Source of the DNA: Atopobium sp. UBA1382
Lineage (GTDB): Bacteria > Actinomycetota > Coriobacteriia > Coriobacteriales > Atopobiaceae
Assembly: GCA_002305805.1 (NCBI GenBank)
Contig: DBQY01000016.1
Location: 506 to 64,505, forward strand
DNA: 64,000 nucleotides
Direction of reading: 5' to 3'
Position 1 is the stretch's first letter. Every line of letters begins with the position of its first letter. Below the pieces are notes generated by a model that saw only the letters and a program-made list of their open reading frames with translations, had not been told where the DNA came from and did no database searches. Positions 17,430 to 25,151 of the stretch are shown here, piece after piece. The position numbers and the translations under genes are program-made.

Positions 17430-18122
17430 CTAGATCTCCCAGTCGAGCACGGGCCAGCCGTGGCGGCGGGCGCTGATCGCGAGCGTCTTGCCGGGGCAGA
17501 CGGCCCGGGGCTCGCGCGCAGCCTTGAGCAGGGCTGCGTCGGTGTGGTGATCGGCATAGGCACGCTCGAGCACCCAGGCGCCGGCGCCGAGATGGGCGTC
17601 GCACCAGGCCTCGACCGCGCGGACCTTCTCGGCCCCCGCCACCACCGGGCCGTCGACCCGACCCGTGTAACGGCCTCGGTCATCACGCTCCATGCGCGTT
17701 GCGGCGAACCCGTCCGCGCCCATGCGACTGGCCGCGACCTCAGCGATTGGCTCGAAGGTGGCCGAGACGAGCAGAACGAGCATGCCCTTCTCGTGGCACC
17801 AGGCGACCTCGTCGAGCGCCTGCGGGCGGTAGAGCGGAGCGAGGACCTCGTCGTGGAAGCCCGTCATCACGGCGTCGACCTCATCGGAGGTGCGGCCGGC
17901 AAGCGAGCCAAAGACGAGCTCGCGCGCCTCATCCTGTCGATACGGCAGATGGAGCTTGTAGCGGGCACCCCACCACACGAGACGCGCCAGGCGGAGCGGC
18001 GACATCAGCCCGTGCGAGAGGAGGTAACGCGTGAACAGCGAGCCTGACTGGCCGTCGATGGTCGTGCCGTCGAAGTCAAAGACCGCGACGCGCCGAGGCT
18101 GTGTGTGAGTGCTGGCTGTCAT
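17430..18122 (-). CDS. HAD subfamily IB phosphatase (SerB-like)
   Basis: A 230-residue haloacid-dehalogenase-type hydrolase. Motif I VAVFDFDGTTIDGQS gives the nucleophile and general acid Asp pair, motif II is VLLVSATFEP, the lysine is in VVAGAEKVRAV, and motif IV is YADHHTDAALL. A helical cap follows motif I (LFTRYLLSHG ...), as in the HAD-IB group that includes phosphoserine phosphatases and lipid-phosphate phosphatases. The substrate cannot be read from sequence. The start at 18122 follows AGCGGGG. The gene lies 29 bases before the Rrf2 gene and could be in the same transcript. Confidence 0.82.
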   Translation of the reverse strand: MTASTHTQPRRVAVFDFDGTTIDGQSGSLFTRYLLSHGLMSPLRLARLVWWGARYKLHLPYRQDEARELVFGSLAGRTSDEVDAVMTGFHDEVLAPLYRPQALDEVAWCHEKGMLVLLVSATFEPIAEVAASRMGADGFAATRMERDDRGRYTGRVDGPVVAGAEKVRAVEAWCDAHLGAGAWVLERAYADHHTDAALLKAAREPRAVCPGKTLAISARRHGWPVLDWEI

Positions 18123-18211
18123 GGGCGCCCCGCTTTCGCGTTGGTGTGACGCAGATATGATAGCGCGACGCGTGCATTCGCGCGCGCCGATGGGGCGAGC
18201 GGGCTTTCCGC

Positions 18212-18240
18212 AAGAAAAAAGGGGTCCCTTGCGGGACCCC
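18212..18240 (-). terminator. Rho-independent terminator of tRNA-Asp
   Basis: GGGGTCCC-GCAA-GGGACCCC followed by TTTTTTCTT on the minus strand, starting 12 bases after the tRNA 3' end. Confidence 0.92.
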
Positions 18241-18251
18241 TGAACGTGCAA

Positions 18252-18328
18252 TGGCGGGATGTAAGGGACTCGAACCCTCGACCTCCGACGTGACAGGCCG
18301 GCGCTCTAACCAGCTGAGCTAACACCCC
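18252..18328 (-). tRNA. tRNA-Asp (GTC)
   Basis: A 77-nt minus-strand cloverleaf with encoded CCA. The acceptor stem is GGGGTGT/ACATCCC, the anticodon loop CTGTCAC gives anticodon GTC, and the T loop is GTTCGAGTC. It is a target of queuosine modification and hence of GluQ, which is also encoded in this window. Confidence 0.97.
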
Positions 18329-18348
18329 GTGCGCCTTGCGCGGGAGCT

Positions 18349-18377
18349 ATTCTCTCACACCCCTCAAAGCGTGACAA
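18349..18377 (-). promoter_or_regulatory. Sigma70-type promoter of tRNA-Asp
   Basis: On the minus strand TTGTCA and GAGAAT are separated by 17 bases. The -10 ends about 20 bases before the mature tRNA 5' end. Confidence 0.7.
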
Positions 18378-18422
18378 GGCCCAAATTCAAAAAAGTTGGC
18401 GACGGCTCGCCGCACACAAAAC

Positions 18423-19250
18423 CTACGCGAGCGCGACGTCGGTCGTGGAGCCGGTGCTGTCCGTCACGCGCAGCGTAGTCCCATCGAGCTCCGCGGACGT
18501 GACGTCGCCAGAGCCGCCCACGGGATTGCCGTCCGGTCCCACCACATAGGTGACACCACTCAGGTGCCCGCCGATCACGTAGCTGACCACGTCCCAGCCG
18601 CCGTCGCGGTTCTCGGGGATGAGCAGGGTGTCCGCCGTGCGGAGCAGGCCGTAGGGCGTGCCCTCGAGGGAGATAATCACGTCCCCCACGGCGTTCACGA
18701 CGCCCCAGGTACCGTCATCAGCCTGGCGCAGAGCGTACGTCTCGCCCGCATAGCTCACGGTGGCACCGTCGGCGCCCACCTGTTCGGAGCCCGCGTCGTG
18801 CTCCCGCTGCTCCTCCTGGACCTGCAGCTCAGACTCCGTGGGGCGCAGCGTCTGGTCATGGGTCGTCTGCTCCTCGGCGGGCGGAAAGACGAGCGAGGTG
18901 ACCAGTGTCCCCAGAGCAAAGACAACCGCCAGCGCCAGCACGGCGGCAACGACCAGAAGGACTATGTTGAAGGCACTCCGCCGGGGGCCGGCCTGAGGGA
19001 CGCGCGCCTCCGGATGCCGCTCGGCGTAACGTCGCTCGGCGCTCTTCCTCGCGCGGTCGGCCGCCTCGGCGGCATTCTTTCGCGTGGTGACGTGGGCGCC
19101 CTGGCCGGCGCCGATGGTCGAGATCTCGTCCGAATCGCTCGCAAGCGACGGCACCCGCCTGCGCGCGCGGCGCGCGCTCGGGGCCGCGTGGCTTGCGCGG
19201 TGTGCCGGGCGGACGTTCTTCTCGTCCCTGTTCTCGTCCCTGAAAGGCAT
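18423..19250 (-). CDS. Single-pass membrane protein of unknown function
   Basis: A 275-residue protein not assigned to a family. The N-terminal third (about 1-93) is basic and rich in Arg and Ala, predicted cytoplasmic and disordered. One hydrophobic helix, roughly IVLLVVAAVLALAVVFALG, follows at about 95-120. The C-terminal half is an acidic extracellular domain with short beta-like repeats (YGLLRTADTLLIPE, GVTYVVGPDGNPVG). The start has GGGGGAG upstream. It lies between tRNA-Asp and recR and could be co-transcribed with the recR-ybaB-dnaX genes upstream. Confidence 0.75.
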   Translation of the reverse strand: MPFRDENRDEKNVRPAHRASHAAPSARRARRRVPSLASDSDEISTIGAGQGAHVTTRKNAAEAADRARKSAERRYAERHPEARVPQAGPRRSAFNIVLLVVAAVLALAVVFALGTLVTSLVFPPAEEQTTHDQTLRPTESELQVQEEQREHDAGSEQVGADGATVSYAGETYALRQADDGTWGVVNAVGDVIISLEGTPYGLLRTADTLLIPENRDGGWDVVSYVIGGHLSGVTYVVGPDGNPVGGSGDVTSAELDGTTLRVTDSTGSTTDVALA

Positions 19251-19267
19251 GGGTACTCCCCCGATTG

Positions 19268-19876
19268 TTAGACCTCGCGGCGCTCCTCAATGGCGCGCCC
19301 GAGCGTCACCTCATCCGCATACTCCAGATCCCCGCCCACGGGCAGCCCGCTTGCCAGGCGCGAGACGCGCACGCCGAGCGGCCTGATAGTCCGGGCGAGG
19401 TAAGTTGCCGTGGTCTCACCCTCGACGTCCGGGTTGGTGGCGAGGATGACCTCCGAGATCTCGCCGCTCGCCAGCCGTGCCAGGAGCTCCCGCACGTGGA
19501 GCTGCTCCGGGCCGATCTTGTCCATCGGGCTGATGACGCCGCCCAGGACGTGATAGAGGCCATGGTAGCTGCCCGTCCGCTCGATGGCGCTCACGTCGCG
19601 AGGCTCGGAGACCACGCAGACCGACGTGCGATCGCGCGACGCGTCGGCGCACACGTCGCAGGTCTCGCGCGTGGCGTAGGAGAAGCAGACCGGGCAGAAA
19701 TGCACCTGCTGCTTGACCTCCAGGATCGCCTGGGCGAGACGGCGCGCCTGGTCGGCGTCGGCCTCGAGCAGATAGTAGGCGATGCGCTGGGCGGACTTGG
19801 GGCCGATGCCGGGAAGCCTCCCCAGCTCGTCGAGCAGCCGCTGCAGTGCGCGCCCGTCGTTGATGGATGCGTCCAT
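19268..19876 (-). CDS. recR: Recombination mediator RecR
   Basis: RecR acts with RecF/RecO to load RecA at gaps. About 202 residues. The helix-hairpin-helix is [20 protein letters not shown], the C4 zinc finger is CPVC ... CDVC, and the Toprim domain ([26 protein letters not shown]) carries the acidic residues. Length is typical. The ATG at 19876 is chosen; a GTG two codons upstream (19882) is possible because the ribosome site is weak. The order dnaX-ybaB-recR is widely conserved in bacteria and is seen here. Confidence 0.95.
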   Translation of the reverse strand: MDASINDGRALQRLLDELGRLPGIGPKSAQRIAYYLLEADADQARRLAQAILEVKQQVHFCPVCFSYATRETCDVCADASRDRTSVCVVSEPRDVSAIERTGSYHGLYHVLGGVISPMDKIGPEQLHVRELLARLASGEISEVILATNPDVEGETTATYLARTIRPLGVRVSRLASGLPVGGDLEYADEVTLGRAIEERREV

Positions 19877-19893
19877 GGGCACGATCGCGCAGC

Positions 19894-20229
19894 CTAGAAC
19901 AGGCCCGGAATGTTCATGCCGCCGGTCACGGCACCGAGCTGCTGGCTGGCCATTTGCTCGGCGGACTCCAGGACGTCGTTGACGGCGGCGAGGATCATGT
20001 CCTGCAGCATCTCAACGTCCTCGGGATCCACGGCATCCGGGTCGATTGTGAGCGAAGTCAGGCGCAGGTCACCCGTCGCGGTGACCTTGACGGCACCGCC
20101 GCCCGCGCTCGCGGAGACCTCCGTGGCGGCCGCCTTCTGCTGCGCGGCCAGGAGCTGCTCCTGCATCTTGCGGGCTTGGGCCATCATCTGGTTGCGGTTC
20201 ATGCCGCCCATGTTGAATCCCTTGGACAT
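19894..20229 (-). CDS. Nucleoid-associated protein YbaB/EbfC
   Basis: A 111-residue DNA-binding dimer of the YbaB/EbfC family. It has an N-terminal amphipathic helix ([20 protein letters not shown]), a central beta-sheet ([21 protein letters not shown]) and a C-terminal helix ([19 protein letters not shown]). AAAGGAAA precedes the ATG. It lies between dnaX and recR, its usual place. Confidence 0.94.
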   Translation of the reverse strand: MSKGFNMGGMNRNQMMAQARKMQEQLLAAQQKAAATEVSASAGGGAVKVTATGDLRLTSLTIDPDAVDPEDVEMLQDMILAAVNDVLESAEQMASQQLGAVTGGMNIPGLF

Positions 20230-20276
20230 GTCGTTTCCTTTCGTCGTTGCCTGAATCGGTTGGCGAGAAGTGCGGT

Positions 20277-22559
20277 CTAGTCGTTCTCTTCGTCGTCTTC
20301 GCTGTCGTCGACGGGTTCGTCGATGAAGCCGGCGTCCTCCTCCGGCCCCTCCTCGTAAGAGAGCTCCTCGGCCGCCTCCTCGTCAGACGTGGTGGCGGCG
20401 GGCTCCACGCTCACCGAGAGGGGCTGGCCGAAAGCGGCGCTGAGCTGGGCTGCGATGTCTGCGAACTCCGGGGTGAGGTCCTGCGCGGCCTGCCCGACGA
20501 AGGCTTGTCCAGCCGCTCCGCGCCCCTCGCTGCGCCCCTCGCTCACTTCGTGACTCGCGTCGGGGGAGGTCCCGACGGGGGCAGCGCTCGGGGAGGCCGT
20601 CGACGAGTTCGCCGCGGGAGGCTCGGCGGACGCCGCGTCGGCCAGCTCGGTCTCGGCGGAATCCGCGTAAGGGGTGAGGTCGGCATCGGTGTAGGGGACG
20701 GGGTCGGGCTCGGGGGCGTCCCAGGGCATGGGGTAGCTCGGGGCGGTTTGGGGCGCGGGATCGGGCTCGGGAGCCGGAGCGGGCTGGGGCGCAGGGGTCG
20801 GCACGGTCGTCGGCGCAGGCACGGCAGCACGCGAAATCGCCTGGTTCGCGAGGCTCGACTCGACGTAAACGACCTGGCGCGGACCAAAGGCCATGGCCAC
20901 GACCGGATCCACGCTCGCACGAACATCCGAGCGCTCGAGCATCTTCGCCGCAAAGTGCGAGCCCTTGGGCAGGGATACCGTGAGGCGCGCGCCGTCGTCG
21001 GAGACAGCCGTGGACGAAAGCAGCAGCGAACCCTTTGCCGGCGCCTGCTTCACGAGCTGGTCGACGACCTGCTTCCAGGTGCGCTGGAGATCGCCGTTGG
21101 TGCGACCACCGACAGAGGGGGACCCAAAGCTCCCGTCCTTCTCGGCGCGCTCCGCCGGTTTGGGTTCACGCCGTGGCGCCAAGGGCGCAGGCGCGGGCGA
21201 CGCGCCCTTCTCACTAACCGTTCTACCTGCGGAGACGTTGACGTCGACCGAGGCAGGAGCTTGGGTGGTGAACCCAAACCCGTTTTGAGGTTTGGGTTCG
21301 ACAACGGTCCCGGCCGCGGGAGGCGCCGCGGCAATCGACACGGCGGGCGCCTGCCCGAGGGCCCTCTCGACCGCGGGGGCCGCGGAGGCGAGGGCGCCCG
21401 GAACGGCGAGGATGGCAACCTGGCGCTCGAGGTCGGCAATGCGCTCGGCGAGGGACTCGAGGGTGAGGTCGGACTCCGGACGGGCGATGCGCGTGAGGGC
21501 GATCTCCAGAACGAGGCGCTGGTTGGTGGCCGTGCGCATCTCGCTGGAGGCCTCCCCGAGGATGGAGAGCGAGCGTGCGACGCGGTCGGACGAGCCAAAG
21601 GCAGACGCCTCCGCCCGCAGCTCGTCGAGCTCCTCCCCCTGCGCGGACACGACGTCATCCGCGCTCGGGACGGCAGCCATCACGTAGACGTCACGCAGAT
21701 GCGCCGCCAGCTCGCGTGTAAAGCGCAGCAGGTCGCGACCAGCATCGGCGAGCTTCGAGACCTCGCCGAAGAGCGTCGCCACATCCCGGTGCGCCATTGC
21801 ACGCGCCATCTTGCCCAGCACGGAGCCGGAGACCTCGCCGAGCAGGTCCTGCGTCGCCTCGAGCCCGATATGCCCAGCGCCAAAGACTGAGAGCTGCTCG
21901 AGCGAGGTCAGGGCATCGCGCATGCCGCCACGCGCATGCCGGACGATGAGCTCGAGTGCGGCCGCGTCGTAGGTGAACCCCTCTTGGCCGCAGACGTAGG
22001 CAAGGTGCGCCTGCATCTCGTCGTTGCCAATCGCGTAGAAGTCAAAACGCTGCACGCGGGAGAGGATCGTGGCGAGGATCTTCTGCGGGTCGGTGGTGCA
22101 CATGACAAAAACCACGTGCTCGGGCGGCTCCTCGAGCGTCTTGAGCAGCGCGTTGAACGCCGCCGGCGTGAGCATGTGAACCTCGTCGATGATGTAGACC
22201 TTTGCGCGGCCCATGACCGGGGCATAGCTCACTCGGCCGATGATCTCCTCGCGGACGTTGTCCACGCCGGTGCGCGAGGCGGCATCCAGCTCGATGACGT
22301 CCGGATGCTCGCCCGCCGCGATGAGGCGACACTGCTCGCAGCTGCCGTCGGGCAGCGCCGCCGGACCCTTCTCGCACATGAGCGCCTTGGCCAGGATGCG
22401 CGCCATCGTGGTCTTTCCCGTGCCGCGCGGACCGCAGAACAGGTACGCGTGACTGGTGCGGCCCTCGAGCACGGCGCGCTTCAGGGTCTCGACCACGTGC
22501 GACTGGCCCACGACCTGATCGAACGTCTGCGGGCGATACTTGGTGTAGAGCGATTCCAT
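20277..22559 (-). CDS. dnaX: DNA polymerase III subunit gamma/tau
   Basis: The clamp-loader ATPase that organises the replisome. 760 residues. The AAA+ core occupies about 1-350: Walker A GPRGTGKTTMARILAKAL (about 45), zinc-binding cysteines (CEKG ... CEQC), the DEVHML box and CTTDPQKI sensor. The C-terminal half is Ala/Pro-rich and acidic, typical of a tau tail. Three GGTTTGGGTTC-type arms of a dispersed repeat lie within the coding sequence at about residues 420-466 and are read as EPKP motifs. No obvious A-run slippery site was seen, so a separate gamma product is not evident. The start has a normal context. Confidence 0.95.
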   Translation of the reverse strand: MESLYTKYRPQTFDQVVGQSHVVETLKRAVLEGRTSHAYLFCGPRGTGKTTMARILAKALMCEKGPAALPDGSCEQCRLIAAGEHPDVIELDAASRTGVDNVREEIIGRVSYAPVMGRAKVYIIDEVHMLTPAAFNALLKTLEEPPEHVVFVMCTTDPQKILATILSRVQRFDFYAIGNDEMQAHLAYVCGQEGFTYDAAALELIVRHARGGMRDALTSLEQLSVFGAGHIGLEATQDLLGEVSGSVLGKMARAMAHRDVATLFGEVSKLADAGRDLLRFTRELAAHLRDVYVMAAVPSADDVVSAQGEELDELRAEASAFGSSDRVARSLSILGEASSEMRTATNQRLVLEIALTRIARPESDLTLESLAERIADLERQVAILAVPGALASAAPAVERALGQAPAVSIAAAPPAAGTVVEPKPQNGFGFTTQAPASVDVNVSAGRTVSEKGASPAPAPLAPRREPKPAERAEKDGSFGSPSVGGRTNGDLQRTWKQVVDQLVKQAPAKGSLLLSSTAVSDDGARLTVSLPKGSHFAAKMLERSDVRASVDPVVAMAFGPRQVVYVESSLANQAISRAAVPAPTTVPTPAPQPAPAPEPDPAPQTAPSYPMPWDAPEPDPVPYTDADLTPYADSAETELADAASAEPPAANSSTASPSAAPVGTSPDASHEVSEGRSEGRGAAGQAFVGQAAQDLTPEFADIAAQLSAAFGQPLSVSVEPAATTSDEEAAEELSYEEGPEEDAGFIDEPVDDSEDDEEND
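21157..21299. repeat. GGTTTGGGTTC-bounded repeat inside dnaX
   Basis: GGTTTGGGTTC at 21157-21167 faces GAACCCAAACC at 21270-21280, defining a 124-bp unit. After an 8-bp linker another GGTTTGGGTTC starts at 21289. The same arms and same back-to-back arrangement bound the 101-bp units at 32518-32726. Here the sequence stays in frame and encodes part of the DnaX linker. Confidence 0.7.
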
Positions 22560-22684
22560 GCGGCCTCCGGCACGTTGGTTTCCGAGGTTCCAGTATACCC
22601 GCGGCGGCGGCGCGGCGCCCTACGCCCACAGGTTCTTCTCGCCTTCGCGACGACAACGCCGAGGTCCTTTGGCGTGTCGCGCCG

Positions 22685-22752
22685 CTCAGTGGGGAAATAG
22701 CGCCAAATCATGGCCGTCAGAGGCGTCTGTTTGGCACTTTGAGACTACTGAG
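22685..22752. repeat. Nested hairpin element downstream of the PH-domain gene
   Basis: CTCAGT (22685) pairs with ACTGAG (ends 22752), and inside it GCCAAA (22702) pairs with TTTGGC (ends 22735). No T-run follows. It sits between the divergently read dnaX start and the end of the next minus-strand gene, a 197-bp gap that also holds a TTCTTCTCGCC word and no gene. Confidence 0.5.
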
Positions 22753-22756
22753 TGAG

Positions 22757-24325
22757 TTAGCGGCCCCGCGGGCGAAACCAGGCGAGAAGGGCATCGGCAT
22801 CGACAACGGAGAGGTCGCGCAGCTCAAGGCCGTCCGCATCGCTTGCCGCAGTCCGGACGGAGAGCGTGGCCACGCCGGCGCGACGCTGGAGGGGACTGGC
22901 GGAGACCCGCATCCGCTGCAGGCGCGAACGGGGCGCAATCGTGGTCCGGCGCGTGAGGCCTCCGGTAACGAGCACCAGCTCACGACCCGTATGCCCGTAG
23001 CGCGCAGCCCGCCAGGCGAGAATTGCGTCTGCGACGAGACCCGCCAGGAGCGCCACACTGAGCAGAACCGCAGCCGCGAGCAAGGGCCCCAGCAGCCATC
23101 CCGCACTCGCGAGCAGGCCGGAGAGACCAAACAGCCAGTGCACGCCAAAGAAAATCGCCGTCGCGAACGGCCACCAGATCGCGGCGCGCACCACGGCGCG
23201 GCGACACGCAACCGGACCAAGGCGCCGCAGCTCCACGCAATTGAGCACGCCCGCGTAGGCCGGCAGGACCTCGGCGAGAAGGGCGTCGAGCTCCACTATG
23301 CGCACGAAGGGATGGAGCAGCACGCTGCCGGACGGCTCGCCATCCGTCTCGCCGGGGGCGGAAACCACCTGAACGTAGACCTCTGCGTAGCCAATGAGCT
23401 GGCGGATGATTCCCTGCCGCACGCTCACGTGTTGAACGCGGTCCACGGCCACCGTGCGAGACGAGCGGGAGAGCAGCCCGTGCTCCACGACGACGCGATC
23501 CTCGTAGCGCTCCACGCGATACCCCGCATAGTGCACGAGAGCGAGAACGAACGAGACGATGGCACCCAGCACGACGGCGCCCAACACGACGGCGACCACT
23601 GCCGGCACGAGCACCGGCAGTGCGGTTGCGACCAGCTCGTCACCTTTGCCCGTCAGGTCGAGGATGCCCCATTCAATGAGCTGGTTGAGGCCATTGACCA
23701 GCAGGATGACGAGCGCCACCGCCTGGCTCGCGGCGCTCGTCTGGGATGCCGCGGCAAGCAGGAGCTGGCGCCCCGTGAGCCCGAAGGTGGCGAGCGGGCG
23801 CTCGTCGGGCGCAGAGTCGGCGAGCGCCGCGGGCGCGCTGTCCTTCTCGTCCGGCGACCCCGCGGCCGCACGCTTGCGGCGGAAGAGCTCCGCGCGAAGC
23901 GTCTCCGCCTCGCCGGCGCGCAGGCCCCGCATCCGAGCGGCATCGCCCTCGGCCGCGGCGGCGCCCGTATCGAGGTCGAGCGTCATGAGGCCAAAGAGCC
24001 GCTCGAGCAGCTCGGAGCTCATGTCCGCCGTGTGGATGTGCTCGTAGGGGATCGTGAGCCGGCGCTTGTTCAGAAGGCCCCAGCGCACGACGACACCCTC
24101 GTCCGTGAGCTCCCACGTGCGGACGCGCCAGACGACAAAGCTCAGCACAAGACACGCCGCGAAGATTCCCGCCGCGGCGAGCACGAGCGTGGCGAGCGTG
24201 GAGAGGTCGCCCGCGAAGAAGTCCCCCGCAAGGCCAAACGCCACGAGCGCGACCAGGCCGGAGGCCATCTTGAGCGCCTCGACCACCACGGAGAGCGGAT
24301 TCGCGCGGTGCTCGCCCGGCGTCAC
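22757..24325 (-). CDS. PH-domain (bPH2/DUF304) membrane protein, YdbT-like
   Basis: A 522-residue multi-pass membrane protein with three bacterial pleckstrin-homology-like repeats, each near the pattern Y-x-D-x-x-x-x-x-GLL-x-x-R. They are WELTDEGVVVRWGLLNKRR, YEDRVVVEHGLLSRSSR and LVLVTGGLTRRTTIAPRSR. Membrane segments lie between them (LVALVAFGLAG, LVPAVVAVVLGAVVLGAIV, LLAAAVLLSVALLAG). B. subtilis YdbT has the same architecture and is paired with YdbS. The start overlaps the upstream partner's stop as ATGA. The cellular role of the family is not well defined. Confidence 0.85.
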   Translation of the reverse strand: MTPGEHRANPLSVVVEALKMASGLVALVAFGLAGDFFAGDLSTLATLVLAAAGIFAACLVLSFVVWRVRTWELTDEGVVVRWGLLNKRRLTIPYEHIHTADMSSELLERLFGLMTLDLDTGAAAAEGDAARMRGLRAGEAETLRAELFRRKRAAAGSPDEKDSAPAALADSAPDERPLATFGLTGRQLLLAAASQTSAASQAVALVILLVNGLNQLIEWGILDLTGKGDELVATALPVLVPAVVAVVLGAVVLGAIVSFVLALVHYAGYRVERYEDRVVVEHGLLSRSSRTVAVDRVQHVSVRQGIIRQLIGYAEVYVQVVSAPGETDGEPSGSVLLHPFVRIVELDALLAEVLPAYAGVLNCVELRRLGPVACRRAVVRAAIWWPFATAIFFGVHWLFGLSGLLASAGWLLGPLLAAAVLLSVALLAGLVADAILAWRAARYGHTGRELVLVTGGLTRRTTIAPRSRLQRMRVSASPLQRRAGVATLSVRTAASDADGLELRDLSVVDADALLAWFRPRGR

Positions 24326-24801
24326 ACGTCCTCCTTGGCGAGGCGCGCGGACTCGGCCACACGGTCGCGCAGGGCGGCAGCGTCGGCCTCGGCGAGGCCG
24401 GGGATCTCGAAGCTCTCCCCCGCGGTGGAGATGGTCACCGTAGCCAGGCCGTGCGCACGCAGGATGGGGCCCTGCTCGGTCTGCACGTGCTGAACGCGAA
24501 CGAGCGGCACCAGCACGCGCTTCTTCACAAAGACACCGTGGTAGAGGTCAACGTCGGTAGGCGTGACGTCGTAGCGCCAGGTCGCCATCTCCACACGCGG
24601 CGAGATGAGCAAATCACCCACGCAGACGAGCTCAACGACGCCGCCAATCAGATAGACCCAAAATACGTCGCCGCCCAGGTGCCGCACGATCGCCCAGGCC
24701 ACCGCGGCCAGCGCGGCAACCACGACGATGCCGATGACGTCCGAGACGTACCACACGCGCTGCATGCGCGGATCGAGGCGGTGCGAGGGCAGGTCGCTCA
24801 C
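24322..24801 (-). CDS. PH-domain (bPH2/DUF304) membrane protein, YdbS-like
   Basis: About 159 residues: two transmembrane helices (IGIVVVAALAAVAWAIV and VFWVYLIGGVVELVCVG), then one bPH2 domain with WRYDVTPTDVDLYHGVF and VPLVRVQHVQTEQGPILR. A GTG at 24801 is chosen as start because AAGGGAG lies five bases before it. A longer in-frame reading to 25059 would run through the SRP RNA gene and is rejected. It is coupled to the YdbT-like gene by a 4-base overlap. Confidence 0.85.
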   Translation of the reverse strand: MSDLPSHRLDPRMQRVWYVSDVIGIVVVAALAAVAWAIVRHLGGDVFWVYLIGGVVELVCVGDLLISPRVEMATWRYDVTPTDVDLYHGVFVKKRVLVPLVRVQHVQTEQGPILRAHGLATVTISTAGESFEIPGLAEADAAALRDRVAESARLAKEDV

Positions 24802-24844
24802 GATGGCTCCCTTCGGCACGGCGCTTCTCGTCCGGGCATAACGC

Positions 24845-24910
24845 TCGTTGGCGACAAAGGACCAGATTAGGTTCGTTTGGTACCAGAATCTGGCGCCAAT
24901 ACGCCAACGA
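24845..24910. repeat. Two-tier hairpin element
   Basis: TCGTTGGCG (24845-24853) faces CGCCAACGA (24902-24910), and inside it CCAGATT (24862) faces AATCTGG (ends 24893). It lies between the SRP RNA 3' end and the YdbS-like gene. There is no T-run, so it is not an evident terminator. Confidence 0.55.
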
Positions 24911-24964
24911 GACGCGGACGCAACCGGCGGGCGAGAAGGACGCGTCATCGCGACAGCAAAAAAG

Positions 24965-25069
24965 CGCGCTCGGTGGGAACGGGTGCCCGCAAGAGGCCCC
25001 TTATGGCTGCTGCCTCCCGGCCCTGACCAGGTTCGAGGTGTCACGTCACCCGAACCCACCGAACGCGCT
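24965..25069 (-). ncRNA. ffs: Bacterial signal recognition particle RNA (4.5S)
   Basis: The minus strand carries the SRP apical signature CCTGGTCAGGGCC, GGGAGGCAGCAGCC. It is enclosed by long complementary arms, GCGCGTTCGGTGGG at the 5' side and CCCACCGAGCGCGC at the 3' side. The arms end in a run of seven T, so the closing stem doubles as the terminator. The size of about 105 nt fits the small bacterial form without an Alu domain. It partners Ffh in membrane protein targeting. Confidence 0.92.
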
Positions 25070-25151
25070 CGCGGAACACTCTAGCAAAGTCGGGGCGAGC
25101 GCGCCACGCACGCGCTACCCTTGTCCAAACGTCGCTCACAAGGAGGCTGTC

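Noticed and set aside
20277-22559. Programmed frameshift site in dnaX
   Set aside because: No A-AAA-AAG-type slippery run with a following stem-loop was spotted; the full-length frame is open.
24802-25059. A longer YdbS-like protein starting at 25059
   Set aside because: It would translate through the SRP RNA and its terminator, and a GTG at 24801 has a good ribosome binding site.
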